In this document: positions 27,613 through 41,075 of the stretch, piece by piece
Layout of the letters: each line of letters starts with the position of its first letter
Numbering within the stretch: position 1 is the first letter of the stretch
Source of the DNA: an uncultured Alphaproteobacteria bacterium
GTDB taxonomy: Bacteria > Pseudomonadota > Alphaproteobacteria > Caulobacterales > Caulobacteraceae
Assembly (NCBI GenBank): GCA_903909375.1
Contig: CAIVVM010000036.1
Coordinates: 186,001 to 250,000, forward strand
DNA: 64,000 nt
Direction of reading: 5' to 3'
Translations under genes and position numbers: made by a program
The notes under the pieces: model-generated
What the model saw: only the letters and a program-made list of their open reading frames with translations
Databases searched by the model: none
Told to the model about the DNA's origin: nothing

Positions 27613-27913
27613 ATCGCCCGGTAAGCTCGCGACACGCCTGGCCGCCCGGTCCTGAGGATCACAGAAATCACGCCCCCTTTCGAGCGCTGATTTGCCGCCC
27701 GGGGGCCTGGCCACGCATCAGGAGATCAGCCTTGAATGACATGAGCACTTGCCTCCCCCGAAAAGCGGCGGGTCGCAGCCGGGGGCGAGCCTCACCCACG
27801 GCGCTGGCAGCCGCCGTTTCCGGACCCCGCACCGGGCCTATCAGCTTGGTCGACGATCAGGTCAGGGTTCAGGGGTTGTTGCACGTCTCACCGTAGTTTC
27901 CCGCTACAGGGGT
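27613..27913. other. Intergenic region between acyltransferase and TetR
   Basis: About 300 bp with no convincing ORF. It contains a CCCCCGAAAAGCGGCGGG stretch near 27756 that partly resembles the GC-rich repeats. A promoter for the acyltransferase gene would lie here. No clear terminator was found. Confidence 0.4.
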
Positions 27914-28639
27914 TCACGCCAAGGGGGTCACTCCAAAGGCGGCGTCACCATGGGCGACAGGCGCCATCAGCCCGCCTGCCGCGTAGTTAACCAGCATCCT
28001 GAAGAGTGTTTCCGGCGGAATCTCTGGCCACACCCCGGCCGACACGGCCTCGGCCGAATAGGACGTTGCAGCCATTCCGCAGATGAAGGTGACGAGGACA
28101 AAATCGATCCGCTTCAGCAGCACCGTTCTGGGCATGCCTGGCATCAGTTCAGTCAGGCGCTTTGCCAGGCGATCGATAGACGGTTGAAGCCGCTGCTCGA
28201 TATCGACAGCGAAGCCTTCGCCTTCGCCGGTCCACATGCGACTGAGCAGTCTGATCGCCGCGCTCCCCCAGACATGCCGTTCCGGCAAGCTCGTCCAGGG
28301 CAGCACGGCAGCCGTGACAGCCGATGCGACTGCAGCGAAGGTGCTGTCGGTCCCCAGGGCGCCGGAAGCCTCGGAGAGATCCCCCGGCGGTACCGCAAGC
28401 GCATCGATTATCAGATCGAGAGCCGCCAGGATCAGCGCCCGCCGGCCGCCGAAATAATAGTGAACGGCTCCGGTGTTTCGGGCGCCGGCCTGTTCGCCGA
28501 TCTCCCTTAGGGAAACGCCGTGGAGACCGCGCTCGGCGAACATGATGATCGCAGTTTCGACAAGCCGCTCGCGGGTCGCAAGCGCGTCGGCCCTCAGTCG
28601 GCGCGGCGCAGCCGCCGGTTTTTCCAGTCCAGCAATCAT
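27914..28639 (-). CDS. TetR/AcrR family regulator
   Basis: 241 residues. The N-terminal TetR HTH runs from RERLVETAIIMFAERG to VHYYFGGRRALI (residues 23-73), with a C-terminal ligand domain that ends in TetR_C-like helices. The gene follows a Rieske oxygenase by 12 bp on the same strand, so it probably controls that operon. A matching dyad lies upstream of the oxygenase (29705-29726). Confidence 0.9.
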   Translation of the reverse strand: MIAGLEKPAAAPRRLRADALATRERLVETAIIMFAERGLHGVSLREIGEQAGARNTGAVHYYFGGRRALILAALDLIIDALAVPPGDLSEASGALGTDSTFAAVASAVTAAVLPWTSLPERHVWGSAAIRLLSRMWTGEGEGFAVDIEQRLQPSIDRLAKRLTELMPGMPRTVLLKRIDFVLVTFICGMAATSYSAEAVSAGVWPEIPPETLFRMLVNYAAGGLMAPVAHGDAAFGVTPLA

Positions 28640-28651
28640 GGTGCGGCTGGT

Positions 28652-29668
28652 TTAGCCGGGCGGCAGCCTTTTCGCCATGTAGTCACGGAAAAGTTCAAGC
28701 GGGCGCTCAAGGTCGGAGAGCGGGCCAAGGCCTGCGGACCGGCTTTGCGCCCCCCGCCATACACGCTCCATGAGGGGAATGTCCTCGCGGTGGATGCGAT
28801 CAATCACCGTGCGAAGCCCATCGATCAGAGACGCGTCGCCCGCCAGCGATGGATCCACGATGAGATACATTCGAAGGTCGAAATACTCCCGGTCCCTGAC
28901 AATGATCCGAGGCCAGATCACAACCGGTAGCGGATCCTGGACTGCGAAGGCGAGAAGCGGGAACAGCGTGAAGACCGTGAACGTCCCCTGTTCGGGATCG
29001 ACCGGATGGCGAAGCTCGGCATAGTTCTCGCCGGTATCGACCGCGTAGGTCTCGGCGGCCGGCCAGAAGGGCTGCAGCGTCTCCGTGTGGACCGCCAGAT
29101 GATGATAGGATTCCGAGAAGTTCTCGATCATCAGGGCCCAGTTCCACGGCGAGGGATAATCGATCCAGCCCGCGGTCACCCATGAGCCGATGCCGCGCTC
29201 ATCGAAACGCGGTTCAAGCGCGTCAAAGCGATGGGCGGGGAACGGGCCTTCGCCTTCAAGCCGGATGAATATCCAGCCCTGCCATTCTGCAACATCGAAG
29301 CGCGGCAGGTTCTGCGTCTCGGTCAGCGCTCGATGCTCTTTCATGCACGGAGCGCCGACGAACCTTCCGTCCAGCCCGTAGGTCCAGCGATGATACGGGC
29401 AGACCAGGGTGCGGGTATTGCCCGAACCGTCCAGAAGCGTCGCCATCCGATGCCGGCAGACATTGGACAGTCCGGCGACGGAGCCGTCTGCCTGACGGAC
29501 GAGCGCGATCGGTTCAGACAGCATGTCGAAGCTGAGATAGTCGCCAGCTTGCGGGATATCCGAGGATCGCGCGATCGCCAGCCACTCGCGGCGCAGAATG
29601 TCGAGTCCTTCCGGACCCGTCATGCGGCGATAGTCATCTGCCGCCCTGTCCGGAATCTGGTTGCCCAT
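28652..29668 (-). CDS. Rieske ring-hydroxylating oxygenase, alpha subunit
   Basis: 338 residues. The Rieske [2Fe-2S] ligands are CRH and CPYH (residues about 72-93). The mononuclear Fe(II) site has NFSESYHHLAVH near residue 183 with a later Asp (DLERPLELF). Such proteins hydroxylate aromatic acids or remove methyl groups. The substrate cannot be read. No reductase/ferredoxin gene is next to it, so electrons must come from elsewhere. First gene of an operon with the TetR gene. Confidence 0.9.
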   Translation of the reverse strand: MGNQIPDRAADDYRRMTGPEGLDILRREWLAIARSSDIPQAGDYLSFDMLSEPIALVRQADGSVAGLSNVCRHRMATLLDGSGNTRTLVCPYHRWTYGLDGRFVGAPCMKEHRALTETQNLPRFDVAEWQGWIFIRLEGEGPFPAHRFDALEPRFDERGIGSWVTAGWIDYPSPWNWALMIENFSESYHHLAVHTETLQPFWPAAETYAVDTGENYAELRHPVDPEQGTFTVFTLFPLLAFAVQDPLPVVIWPRIIVRDREYFDLRMYLIVDPSLAGDASLIDGLRTVIDRIHREDIPLMERVWRGAQSRSAGLGPLSDLERPLELFRDYMAKRLPPG

Positions 29669-29704
29669 GCTGTTCCCTCACATCGCATTCCAATCAAGCC
29701 CCGA

Positions 29705-29726
29705 ATATAAAGCACTTGATTTATAT
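29705..29726. promoter_or_regulatory. Dyad operator candidate upstream of the Rieske gene
   Basis: TATAAA (29706-29711) and TTTATA (29720-29725) are perfect inverted repeats 8 bases apart, inside a 20-bp dyad in which 8 of 10 positions match. A second, wider pair AATCAAG (29692-29698) / CTTGATT (29715-29721) overlaps it. It lies about 40 bp before the ATG of the oxygenase, in the expected position for a TetR-type site. Confidence 0.55.
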
Positions 29727-29758
29727 AGGCGCAACATGATTTTGATGGATGCAGCAGG

Positions 29759-29793
29759 CGGGTCCGCCAGTCTCGGCGCCTGATCGCCCGGGC
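29759..29793 (+). repeat. Direct repeat: copy of the 3' end of the 34-aa gene
   Basis: About 35 bp that match the segment at 30012-30046 with roughly three differences. Both encode GSASLGA and a TGA in the same relative frame. The upstream part of the small gene is missing here, so this is a partial duplicate or recombination scar. Confidence 0.7.
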
Positions 29794-29930
29794 TCGAGCT
29801 ATGCGAAATCACATAGCGGGTCTATGAAATCGGGTATCTGTGCAGTGTTCAGATTGCGCTACACAGAGGTTGTCCACACGGACAGCCCCGCTCCCCCGGG
29901 GTTCCCCAACAAGACTTCAAGGTGTTCCCC

Positions 29931-30035
29931 ATGTCCCTCATCCGCTTCGAACGCGCCCTCGACCGTCTCGCCCCCGCCTTCCTGATGGCCCTTGGCCTGA
30001 TCGCCGCCTTCGGATCCGCCAGCCTCGGCGCCTGA
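29931..30035 (+). CDS. 34-residue membrane peptide of unknown function
   Basis: The ORF begins ATGTCCCTC and ends TGA. It encodes a basic/acidic N-terminus (MSLIRFERALDRLAP) and one hydrophobic helix (AFLMALGLIAAFGSASLGA). The low-complexity helix at the C-terminus is common to small membrane peptides. A good terminator follows at 30065. AAGG lies 10 bases before the ATG. Support comes from the terminator and the duplicated 3' end, but the reality of the gene is not proven. Confidence 0.55.
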   Translation: MSLIRFERALDRLAPAFLMALGLIAAFGSASLGA

Positions 30036-30046
30036 TCGCCCGAGCC
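30012..30046 (+). repeat. Direct repeat: 3' end of the 34-aa gene
   Basis: Partner of the repeat at 29759-29793, 253 bp away. It covers the last seven codons, the stop and about 11 following bases. Confidence 0.7.
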
Positions 30047-30064
30047 TGACCTCAAGTTCCGGAC

Positions 30065-30088
30065 AAGGGCCCCCTGCGGGCCCTTTTT
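30065..30088 (+). terminator. Rho-independent terminator
   Basis: AAGGGCCC / GGGCCCTT, an 8-bp stem with loop CCTGC, then TTTTT. Located 30 bp after the stop of the 34-residue gene. Confidence 0.85.
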
Positions 30089-30161
30089 CGTGCCCGCCCG
30101 GCGCCTGGCCCGGACAACCGGACACACACAGACCGCCGCAAGCCGCCCAACCCCACACGCA

Positions 30162-30210
30162 ACCTCCCCCGTTCACGGGGGAGGTGTCGGCGAAGCCGAC
30201 GGAGGGGGCG
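30162..30210. repeat. GC-rich palindromic intergenic repeat, copy 3
   Basis: CCTCCCCCGTTCACGGGGGAGG (given as CCTCCCCC..GGGGGAGG) followed by GTCGGCGAAGCCGAC and GGAGGGGGC. The same two-hairpin layout as the elements at 3744 and 3889, with a different middle. It lies between the 34-aa gene and the 3' end of czcA. Confidence 0.65.
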
Positions 30211-30250
30211 CTGCCGCTACGGTCAGCCCAGGGCTAATCGGCCAGCGATC

Positions 30251-34684
<4,434 letters not shown>

Positions 34685-34688
<4 letters not shown>

Positions 34689-35986
34689 TGGCGGCGCTCC
34701 GCGCTGGCGGTTTGAACGACGAGGAGGGCATGGCGACCGGTCAGTCGGTCGAGCGCGGCCTGGTCGAGATGGAATTGCTTGAGGACGATGATGCGCCGTG
34801 CGCGAGCTTCGAACAGCGCCATCTCGGCCTCTGAAACGTCGATGTACTGGAAGCCACCTCGGTTGAAGCCGTCGCGGACTTGTTCCACCGCCCGGATGGC
34901 GGCCGGAATGACCTCAGTGCGGATACGCTCGGATTCCCGGGCGGACGCTGACATGCGGCGCGTGAGGTGAGCGATATTGCGTTCGCGGGCCAGCCGCGCC
35001 GCCTCGATCTCGGCCTCAGCCGCCATACGTTCCGCCTGGGCGCGAGCGATGCCGCCAACGTTGGTGTCGTAGCGCCGGAGCGGGATCGAGCCGCCGACCA
35101 CAAAAGCAACCTCGTCGCCCTGGCCCAGGTAGCGAACGCCGGCCTTGAGGGTCGGGTCGCTCACCGCCCTGGATTGCTCGACGCGCACCCCGGCGATCGC
35201 CGCGTCCCGTTCGGCGGCCAGCAACTGAAGGTCCGCCACCTCAGTTGGCGGCGCGGCTGCAAGCGGGGCGACGTCGAAGAAGTCCTTCACATCGAGGCTG
35301 TAGTTCGGCCCGGCCCCCCAGTAGGCGGCCAGCCGGGCGCGGGCGGCTTCGGCGGCGGACCGGGCGTCGTCGCGTGCGATCTCTGCCTGGGCTGTGATAG
35401 CTTCCGCCCGGCTCCCGGCGAATAGCGGGTCGCGGGCGCTCTTCACCCTGCGGTCCACGTCACGCTGGGCGCTCTGAACTGCAACCCGCCGGGCTTCGGC
35501 GACGACAAGGTCTGCCTCTGCGACCAGCGCCTCTGCGAAGGCGATTTGCACGTCGCGCAGGAGGTCGAGAGTGCGGACGGCTCCGCGCAGGCGCGCCACA
35601 TCCAGTTGACGCTGGGCCAGCCCGGTGCGCGCCTCGCGCTTGCCGCCCCGTTCCAGCGTCTGCTGGTACGAGACCGTGACCTCGGTTCGATCCACCAGGG
35701 AATAGGCGCCGGAGCCTGCGAAGTTCTCCAGCTCGACCCCCAGGCTCGGGTTCGGCCGAACGCCGGCCTGGCGAACGGCGGCTTCCCCCGCGACAACGCG
35801 GGCCTCGCTCGCCGCGCGGCCAGGACTGAACCCGGCGGCGAGCGACAGGGCTTCGGGCAGACTGAGCATTTGACCAGGCGTCTGGGCGCCTACGCCGGAA
35901 GCGGCCGACAGGCTCGCGGCTAGGGATAGGCCGGCCAGCCAGGCGCGCGCGCGCCATGGCCGGCCTGGGCCGGAAATCGGAGGCAT
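34685..35986 (-). CDS. czcC: CzcC-type outer-membrane channel (TolC family)
   Basis: 433 residues. A signal peptide (AGLSLAASLSAASGVGA) leads to paired long alpha-helical hairpins, a duplicated feature of outer-membrane efflux proteins. PNPSLGVELENF near residue 78 is typical of CzcC. It opens the operon czcC-czcB-czcA, 55 bp after a His-rich protein gene. Confidence 0.92.
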
Positions 35987-36041
35987 GGGAGATATCTCGC
36001 AAACGGTCGTGAAAGGGCGCCGCGTCGCGAGACGCGGGCGG

Positions 36042-36461
36042 TCAGTCTAGGTTTGCTGTGCCTTTTGGAGGGCGTTCCAGTCCCCCAGGTCGAACGCCCT
36101 TCGCGGCCTCGGCGCATTCTACCGCAAGCCTCGACGGGGCGGCTCCCTCGACCTTGTTCCATGGGACAGTGGCGTTCAACAGGCCGATGGGCGCGTCCGA
36201 ATGATGGTGGCCTATGCCGGATTGATGGTCACCCGGACCACCGTTGTCGTCGGGTTGATCCCCGTCGACATGATGATCGATGTGATGATCTGCCACGGCG
36301 ACAGTTAGCGCCAGCTCGCCGGCGTGATCGTGTGCCACGCGGGTGAAATGCTGGACCTTATCAACCACGCTGGCAGCCGAGGCGCCCGCGAACACAAATG
36401 ACAACGCTACGCAAAGCGCCGCCACGAGTATCCGGAGTTCAAAAGTCAGATTTCGTCCCAC
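36042..36461 (-). CDS. His-rich secreted protein, probable metal-binding accessory
   Basis: 139 residues. A signal peptide (LRILVAALCVALSFVFAGASA) is followed by a His/Asp-rich section between residues 40 and 95 (ADHHIDHHVDGDQPDD and GIGHHHSDAP). It precedes czcC by 55 bp on the same strand, so it is probably in the same transcript. Similar small His-rich proteins (CzcI/CzcE-like in role) are found with metal pumps. The start is GTG and lacks a clear ribosome site. Confidence 0.75.
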   Translation of the reverse strand: MGRNLTFELRILVAALCVALSFVFAGASAASVVDKVQHFTRVAHDHAGELALTVAVADHHIDHHVDGDQPDDNGGPGDHQSGIGHHHSDAPIGLLNATVPWNKVEGAAPSRLAVECAEAAKGVRPGGLERPPKGTANLD

Positions 36462-36565
36462 GTCGCCATGCTTAGGAGCGCTCGTTCGTCATGGCAAGGC
36501 TGCGGTTCTGAACCCTGCGTCCGCTCCGGGTCGGTAGCTGCCATGGGCGCGCCCCACCCGCCCCC

Positions 36566-37201
36566 CTACCCGATCTCCACCCGGCTCGGCGCCTTCGCAA
36601 ACCGCACCCGCCGCGCGGTCGGTTGCGCCGCCGGGGCGTAGAACGGGAACCCGCCGACCACCGGCAGGGCCACGCGTCGGCCATCGGCGAGTTCGATCTC
36701 GCCTCCCGTCACGCCGTGGAACCTGAGGCCCTCCAGCTTGGGCATGGCCAGGGCCATGACTCCCAGCGCCTTCTTCATGCCGCCCTGGGCCTGGGCCAGC
36801 GCCGCCGCCAGCTCCCGGGCGTCGAGGTCGGCGGCGGGGGCCACGGTCGCCTCGATGCTCATGCTGATGCTCATCTTCACGCCGGAATCGACGTCGACCT
36901 GAACCTTCGCGCGCTCAAGCTGGGCCAGGGTGGGCAGGCGCTCGGCCCGGCCATCGGCCCGGAGCGGCACCGGCTGGCGCTGGGCGCCGTCCACCAGCCA
37001 CACCGCCGCCGTCAGCGGCCGGCCGTCCCGGCCAAACGTATAGGCCAGCCGGAAGCGGCTGCGATCGGCCGGCGGCAGCTTCAGATAGGCGTCGAGGTAG
37101 GGAAACACCTTCTTCGCATCGACCACCTTGGGGGCGGCCAGCGCCGGGGTGGCCAGGGCCAGGGCGCCCAGCATCATCAGGCGGCGGGAGGGTGGCGCCA
37201 T
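36566..37201 (-). CDS. Secreted protein of unknown function, downstream of lptB
   Basis: 211 residues. A twin-Arg-like start (MAPPSRRLMMLGALALATPALA) gives a Sec signal peptide. The mature part has no recognised motif. It contains KVFPYLDAYLKLPPADRSRF near the start and a MALAMPKLEGLRFHG segment. It follows lptB by 16 bp and closes the rnd-lptC-lptA-lptB run, so a role in the envelope is possible. Confidence 0.75.
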   Translation of the reverse strand: MAPPSRRLMMLGALALATPALAAPKVVDAKKVFPYLDAYLKLPPADRSRFRLAYTFGRDGRPLTAAVWLVDGAQRQPVPLRADGRAERLPTLAQLERAKVQVDVDSGVKMSISMSIEATVAPAADLDARELAAALAQAQGGMKKALGVMALAMPKLEGLRFHGVTGGEIELADGRRVALPVVGGFPFYAPAAQPTARRVRFAKAPSRVEIG

Positions 37202-37217
37202 GGGGCCTCCGTGGGGG

Positions 37218-37979
37218 TCAGGTGAACCGGTCGCCCAGATAGACCCGGCGCACTTCCGGATCGTCGACGATCTCGTCGGGGCTGCCCTCGAACAGCACCT
37301 CGCCCGCGTGGATGATCGAGGCGCGGTCGATGATGTCCAGGGTCTCGCGGACATTGTGGTCGGTGATCAGGATGCCGATGCCGCGGGTCTTGAGATAGCT
37401 GATCACCTCGCGGATGTCGGCGATGGCCAGCGGGTCGATACCGGCGAACGGCTCGTCCAGCAGCATGAACGATGGCTCGGAGGCGAGCGCCCGGGCGATT
37501 TCCACCCGGCGGCGTTCCCCGCCGGAGAGCGCGACGGCCGGCGAGTTGCGCAGGTGCTCGATGTGCAGTTCTTCCAGCAGCTGGGTGACCGTGGCCCGGG
37601 CCTTCTGATGGTCGCGCTGGCGCAGCTCCACCACCGCCATCACATTTTCCCAGACGCTCATGCCGCGGAAGATCGAGGTCTCCTGCGGCAGGTAGCCCAC
37701 GCCCATGCGGGCGCGCTGGTACATCGGCTGGGCGGTGATGTTCTCGCCGTCCAGATAGATCGCGCCATAGTCGGCCGGGATCAGGCCGGTGATCATGTAG
37801 AAGCAGGTGGTCTTGCCGGCGCCGTTGGGGCCCAGCAGGCCGGCCACCTCGCCGCGACACAGCCGCAGGCTCACGCCCTTGACCACGGGACGGCCGCGGA
37901 ACGACTTGCCGATGTTGTCGACCACCAGGCCTTCCGATGGGATGGCTTCGCGGGCGTCTATCCGGTGCGGCGCGTTCAT
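37218..37979 (-). CDS. lptB: LPS export ABC ATPase LptB
   Basis: 253 residues. Walker A GPNGAGKTT near residue 50, signature LSGGERRR near residue 150 and Walker B FMLLDEPFAGID near residue 170. It drives LPS extraction from the inner membrane with LptF/G, which are outside the window. The sequence FYMITGLIPAD and the D-loop match LptB. Overlaps lptA by 4 bp. Confidence 0.96.
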   Translation of the reverse strand: MNAPHRIDAREAIPSEGLVVDNIGKSFRGRPVVKGVSLRLCRGEVAGLLGPNGAGKTTCFYMITGLIPADYGAIYLDGENITAQPMYQRARMGVGYLPQETSIFRGMSVWENVMAVVELRQRDHQKARATVTQLLEELHIEHLRNSPAVALSGGERRRVEIARALASEPSFMLLDEPFAGIDPLAIADIREVISYLKTRGIGILITDHNVRETLDIIDRASIIHAGEVLFEGSPDEIVDDPEVRRVYLGDRFT

Positions 37980-38566
37980 GACGGAGCGTCGGCCTTCTTC
38001 TTGGCGGGATAGAAGACGCCGCGGGGCCGCGCGCCCTGGTTCCGGCCCGTGGCGGCGCCCATCATGCGGCCTTCGCCGGTCTTGGTGTTGAACACCATGC
38101 GGCTGCCGCGCAGCACGTTCTGGCCCTGAACGGCGATCACGTCGCCGGTGAGGGTGACGCTCTCGGAACCCACGTCATAGGTTCCCGCGTCGCCGCGCAC
38201 CCGCTGCTCCTTGCTGGTCACATAGAAGACCGACCCTTCGGCCTCCAGCCGGATCAGGGCGCCGCAGGCGTTGGCCCCGATGCCGCTGGTCCCGGCCTGG
38301 CCCGGGGTGGGCTCGAAGACCGCCCGCAGCAGGTCGGCGCGCAGCCGCGACTGACCCTGCAGCGCCTCGGCGCGGCCGCGCCATACCGAGATGCAGGTCT
38401 TGTTCTGCACTTCCAGTTCGTCGGCGGTGATGTCCAGCGGCCCGTCGGAATTGGGGCCCAGCCCCTGGGCAAGCGCCGGCGCGCCCGACATGAGGGCGAT
38501 GGCGACGGCGAGTACGGCGTTGGCGGATAGCGACGTCATGATGGCCCTATGTTCCGCCCGGATCAC
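37976..38566 (-). CDS. lptA: LPS transport periplasmic protein LptA
   Basis: 196 residues. A signal peptide (ending GAPALAQG) precedes an OstA-like beta-jellyroll domain (LDITADELEVQNKTCISVWRG, split here) with a C-terminal GRMMGAATGR stretch. It bridges LPS across the periplasm. The GTG start overlaps the lptC stop by 4 bp, with GGAGACG 8 bases upstream; ATG 38539 is an alternative that still leaves a good signal peptide. Confidence 0.88.
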   Translation of the reverse strand: MIRAEHRAIMTSLSANAVLAVAIALMSGAPALAQGLGPNSDGPLDITADELEVQNKTCISVWRGRAEALQGQSRLRADLLRAVFEPTPGQAGTSGIGANACGALIRLEAEGSVFYVTSKEQRVRGDAGTYDVGSESVTLTGDVIAVQGQNVLRGSRMVFNTKTGEGRMMGAATGRNQGARPRGVFYPAKKKADAPS

Positions 38567-39201
38567 TTTTTCGTCTCCAGGCGCGTGCGGACGCCGCCCT
38601 TGAAGACCATGCGCTCGCCCTTGCTGTAAACGCCATAGGACTCTGCGCGAATTTCTCCAAGACCTCCCGCGCCCTGAATGGGCCCGGAACCGATAACCTC
38701 GCCGGATTTGGTGTCAAACAGCGACGATGCCGTCTCGAAGGTGTTCCTGGCGTCGGCCATGGAGACCCCGTTGGTCAGTTCCAGCTTGCCGTCCTGCTCG
38801 TGGAAGATCCCGTCGGCGCCGGTCATGCGCAGCAGGTCCGGGCCGTTCTCGTCCAGCACCAGGGTGGGCTTCTTCAGGATCACCCGCTGATAGTCCAGCC
38901 GGTCCCGCGTGGCCGATTCGGCAGTCAGCACAAAGGCGCGGCCCTTGGTGTCGCGGCCCACAAACCGGGGCGTCAGCAGGCGAATCGGCTCGTCGCCGGC
39001 GCCGACGGCGGCCTTGGGCGCGGAATTGAAGGTCGACCAGGCCACGCTGCCGGCCAGTCCCATGAAGATCACGACGATCAGCGCCGGCAGAGCGATCCTC
39101 AGCGTGCGGATCAGGCGCGAACGCCGCCGCCAGCGCTCGAAGTCTGCGCGTCGGTGTTGCGGCAGGGGCGCTTCAGCCAGGGCGGGATCGGTGGTCGTCA
39201 T
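38563..39201 (-). CDS. lptC: LPS export accessory protein LptC
   Basis: 212 residues. One N-terminal transmembrane helix (IALPALIVVIFMGLAGSVAW) precedes a periplasmic jellyroll domain. Cytoplasmic positive charges before the helix fix the topology. LptC receives LPS from LptB2FG and passes it to LptA. It follows rnd by 9 bp and overlaps lptA. Confidence 0.92.
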   Translation of the reverse strand: MTTTDPALAEAPLPQHRRADFERWRRRSRLIRTLRIALPALIVVIFMGLAGSVAWSTFNSAPKAAVGAGDEPIRLLTPRFVGRDTKGRAFVLTAESATRDRLDYQRVILKKPTLVLDENGPDLLRMTGADGIFHEQDGKLELTNGVSMADARNTFETASSLFDTKSGEVIGSGPIQGAGGLGEIRAESYGVYSKGERMVFKGGVRTRLETKK

Positions 39202-39210
39202 CTCGCGCCC

Positions 39211-39828
39211 TCAGCTGTGGGCGAAGATGTCGACATCTTCCCATCCGGCGACATCAAGCACGGCGCGGTGCGGCAGGAACTCGAAACAGGCGCGCGCCAG
39301 ATGGTCGCGACCCTCCCGGACCAGCATCTCGTCCAGGCGAACCCGCAGGGCATGCAGGTGCGCCACGTCCGAGGCGGCGTAGGCGATCTGGTCCGGCGAC
39401 AGCTTCGCCGCCCCCCAGTCGGAGCTCTGCTGCGCCTTCGAAAGATCCACGCCCATCAGTTCCTTCGTCACGTCCTTCAGGCCATGACGGTCGGTGTAGG
39501 TACGGGCCAGCTTCGAGGCGATCTTGGTGCAGTAGACGGGCGCGGTCACCACGCCCAGATGCAGCCAGAACATGGCGATATCAAAGCGCCCGAAGTGAAA
39601 AATTTTGGTGACCGCCGGATTTGCCAGTAACCTCTTGAGGTTGGGCGCGTCGTAGGTCGCCCGGTCCAGTTTCACCAGATGCGCATCGCCCGCGCCGTCC
39701 GACAATTGCACCACGCACAGCGGATCCCGCCCGAGGCGCAGCCCCATGGTTTCCGAATCGATGGCGACCAGGGTCGCACCGGCCAGGGCCCCGTCGGGGA
39801 GATCCCCCTCATGAACGAAAGTCGTCAC
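39211..39828 (-). CDS. rnd: Ribonuclease D-like 3'-5' exonuclease
   Basis: 205 residues. DEDD catalytic residues are visible: IDSETMG near residue 23, HFGRFDIAMF near residue 82 and ASDVAHLHAL near residue 165. There is no HRDC domain, so it is the short alphaproteobacterial form. GTG 39828 (MTTFVHEGDLP) is chosen because GGAGAT precedes it, and longer frames run into the tRNA-Leu gene. It trims tRNA or other RNA 3' ends. First gene of the rnd-lptC-lptA-lptB run. Confidence 0.9.
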   Translation of the reverse strand: MTTFVHEGDLPDGALAGATLVAIDSETMGLRLGRDPLCVVQLSDGAGDAHLVKLDRATYDAPNLKRLLANPAVTKIFHFGRFDIAMFWLHLGVVTAPVYCTKIASKLARTYTDRHGLKDVTKELMGVDLSKAQQSSDWGAAKLSPDQIAYAASDVAHLHALRVRLDEMLVREGRDHLARACFEFLPHRAVLDVAGWEDVDIFAHS

Positions 39829-39878
39829 CTGGCAAAAGATCTCCGAAACCGACGCCACCCTCCATAGTATCTGAGGGG

Positions 39879-39965
<87 letters not shown>

Positions 39966-40085
39966 CCGGTCCGTCGGATCGGGAGGCGGCTACATATGGC
40001 GCCGCCTTCACGCGGTCAACGTCGGCTTTTCAAAGCCCTCGGCATTCGCATTGCCCGATGAGGCGTCATCGTCTAATTCGCGAGG

Positions 40086-41066
40086 ATGCAAAACCTCGTC
40101 ACAGTCTTCGGCGGATCCGGCTTCGTGGGCACGCAAGCCGTGAGATATCTGGCCAAGGCCGGGTGGCGGATCCGGGTCGCCGTGCGCAACCCGAACCTCG
40201 CCTACCGCATGCGCCTGCTGGGCGACGTCGGCCAGATCGACGTGGTTCAGGCCAACCTGCGCGACCGGCCGTCGCTGGAACGCGCGCTGGAGGGGGCCAC
40301 CGCGACGCTCAACCTGGTCGGCCTGCTCTACGAAACCGGGCGACAGGGCTTCCAGGCGGTCCACGTGATGGGCGCAAGGAATGTGGCCGAGGTCAGTCGC
40401 GCCGTGGGCGTCGAGCGTCTGGTTCAGATGTCGGCGCTCGGCGCCGATGAAAACTCATCCGCAAAGTACGCCCGAACCAAGGCCGAGGCCGAGATCGAGG
40501 TCCGGGCGGTCTATCCAGACGCCGCCATCGTGCGCCCGTCCATCGTGTTCGGTCAGGGCGATGGCTTCTTCAACCGCTTCGCCGCCATGGCGCAGCTGAG
40601 CCCCGTTCTGCCGTTGATCGGCGGCGGCGCGACGCGGTTCCAGCCGGTGTTCGTGGGCGACGTCGGTCAGGCGCTGGCCCGCATCGTCGGTGACGTTGAC
40701 AATCCCGGCCAGACCTATGAGCTGGGCGGCCCCGGCGTCTTCACCTTCCGCGAATTGATGGAGATGCTGCTGGTCCAGATCGACCAGCGCCGCCTGCTGG
40801 CGCCCATTCCGTTCCCGGTGGCGGGCCTTCTGGGCAAAGTGGGCGATCTCACAGCGGCTGTGTTTCCGCCGCCGGTGACCTCCGATCAGGTCGAACTGCT
40901 GAAGGCCGACAACGTGGTCAGCGGCGTCTACCCCGGTCTCGCCGAGCTGGGGATCACCCCGTCGACCCTGGAAGCCATTCTGCCGACCTACCTCTACCGC
41001 TATCGCAAGGGCGGGCAGTACGCCGATCAGGAAGACCGTGTGATGACGGTGCATCCGCAGGGCTGA
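40086..41066 (+). CDS. NAD(P)H-binding NDUFA9-like protein (extended SDR)
   Basis: 326 residues. The Rossmann motif GGSGFVGTQAVRYL is near residue 9. SALGADENSSAKYARTKAEAE (in two parts: SALGADENSS, AKYARTKAE) has the active-site-like YxxxK spacing. In complex I the NDUFA9 subunit belongs to this family; many bacterial relatives act in quinone or isoprenoid metabolism. The precise role here is unknown. It is divergent from tRNA-Leu/rnd. Confidence 0.85.
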   Translation: MQNLVTVFGGSGFVGTQAVRYLAKAGWRIRVAVRNPNLAYRMRLLGDVGQIDVVQANLRDRPSLERALEGATATLNLVGLLYETGRQGFQAVHVMGARNVAEVSRAVGVERLVQMSALGADENSSAKYARTKAEAEIEVRAVYPDAAIVRPSIVFGQGDGFFNRFAAMAQLSPVLPLIGGGATRFQPVFVGDVGQALARIVGDVDNPGQTYELGGPGVFTFRELMEMLLVQIDQRRLLAPIPFPVAGLLGKVGDLTAAVFPPPVTSDQVELLKADNVVSGVYPGLAELGITPSTLEAILPTYLYRYRKGGQYADQEDRVMTVHPQG

Positions 41067-41075
41067 GACGAGGAC

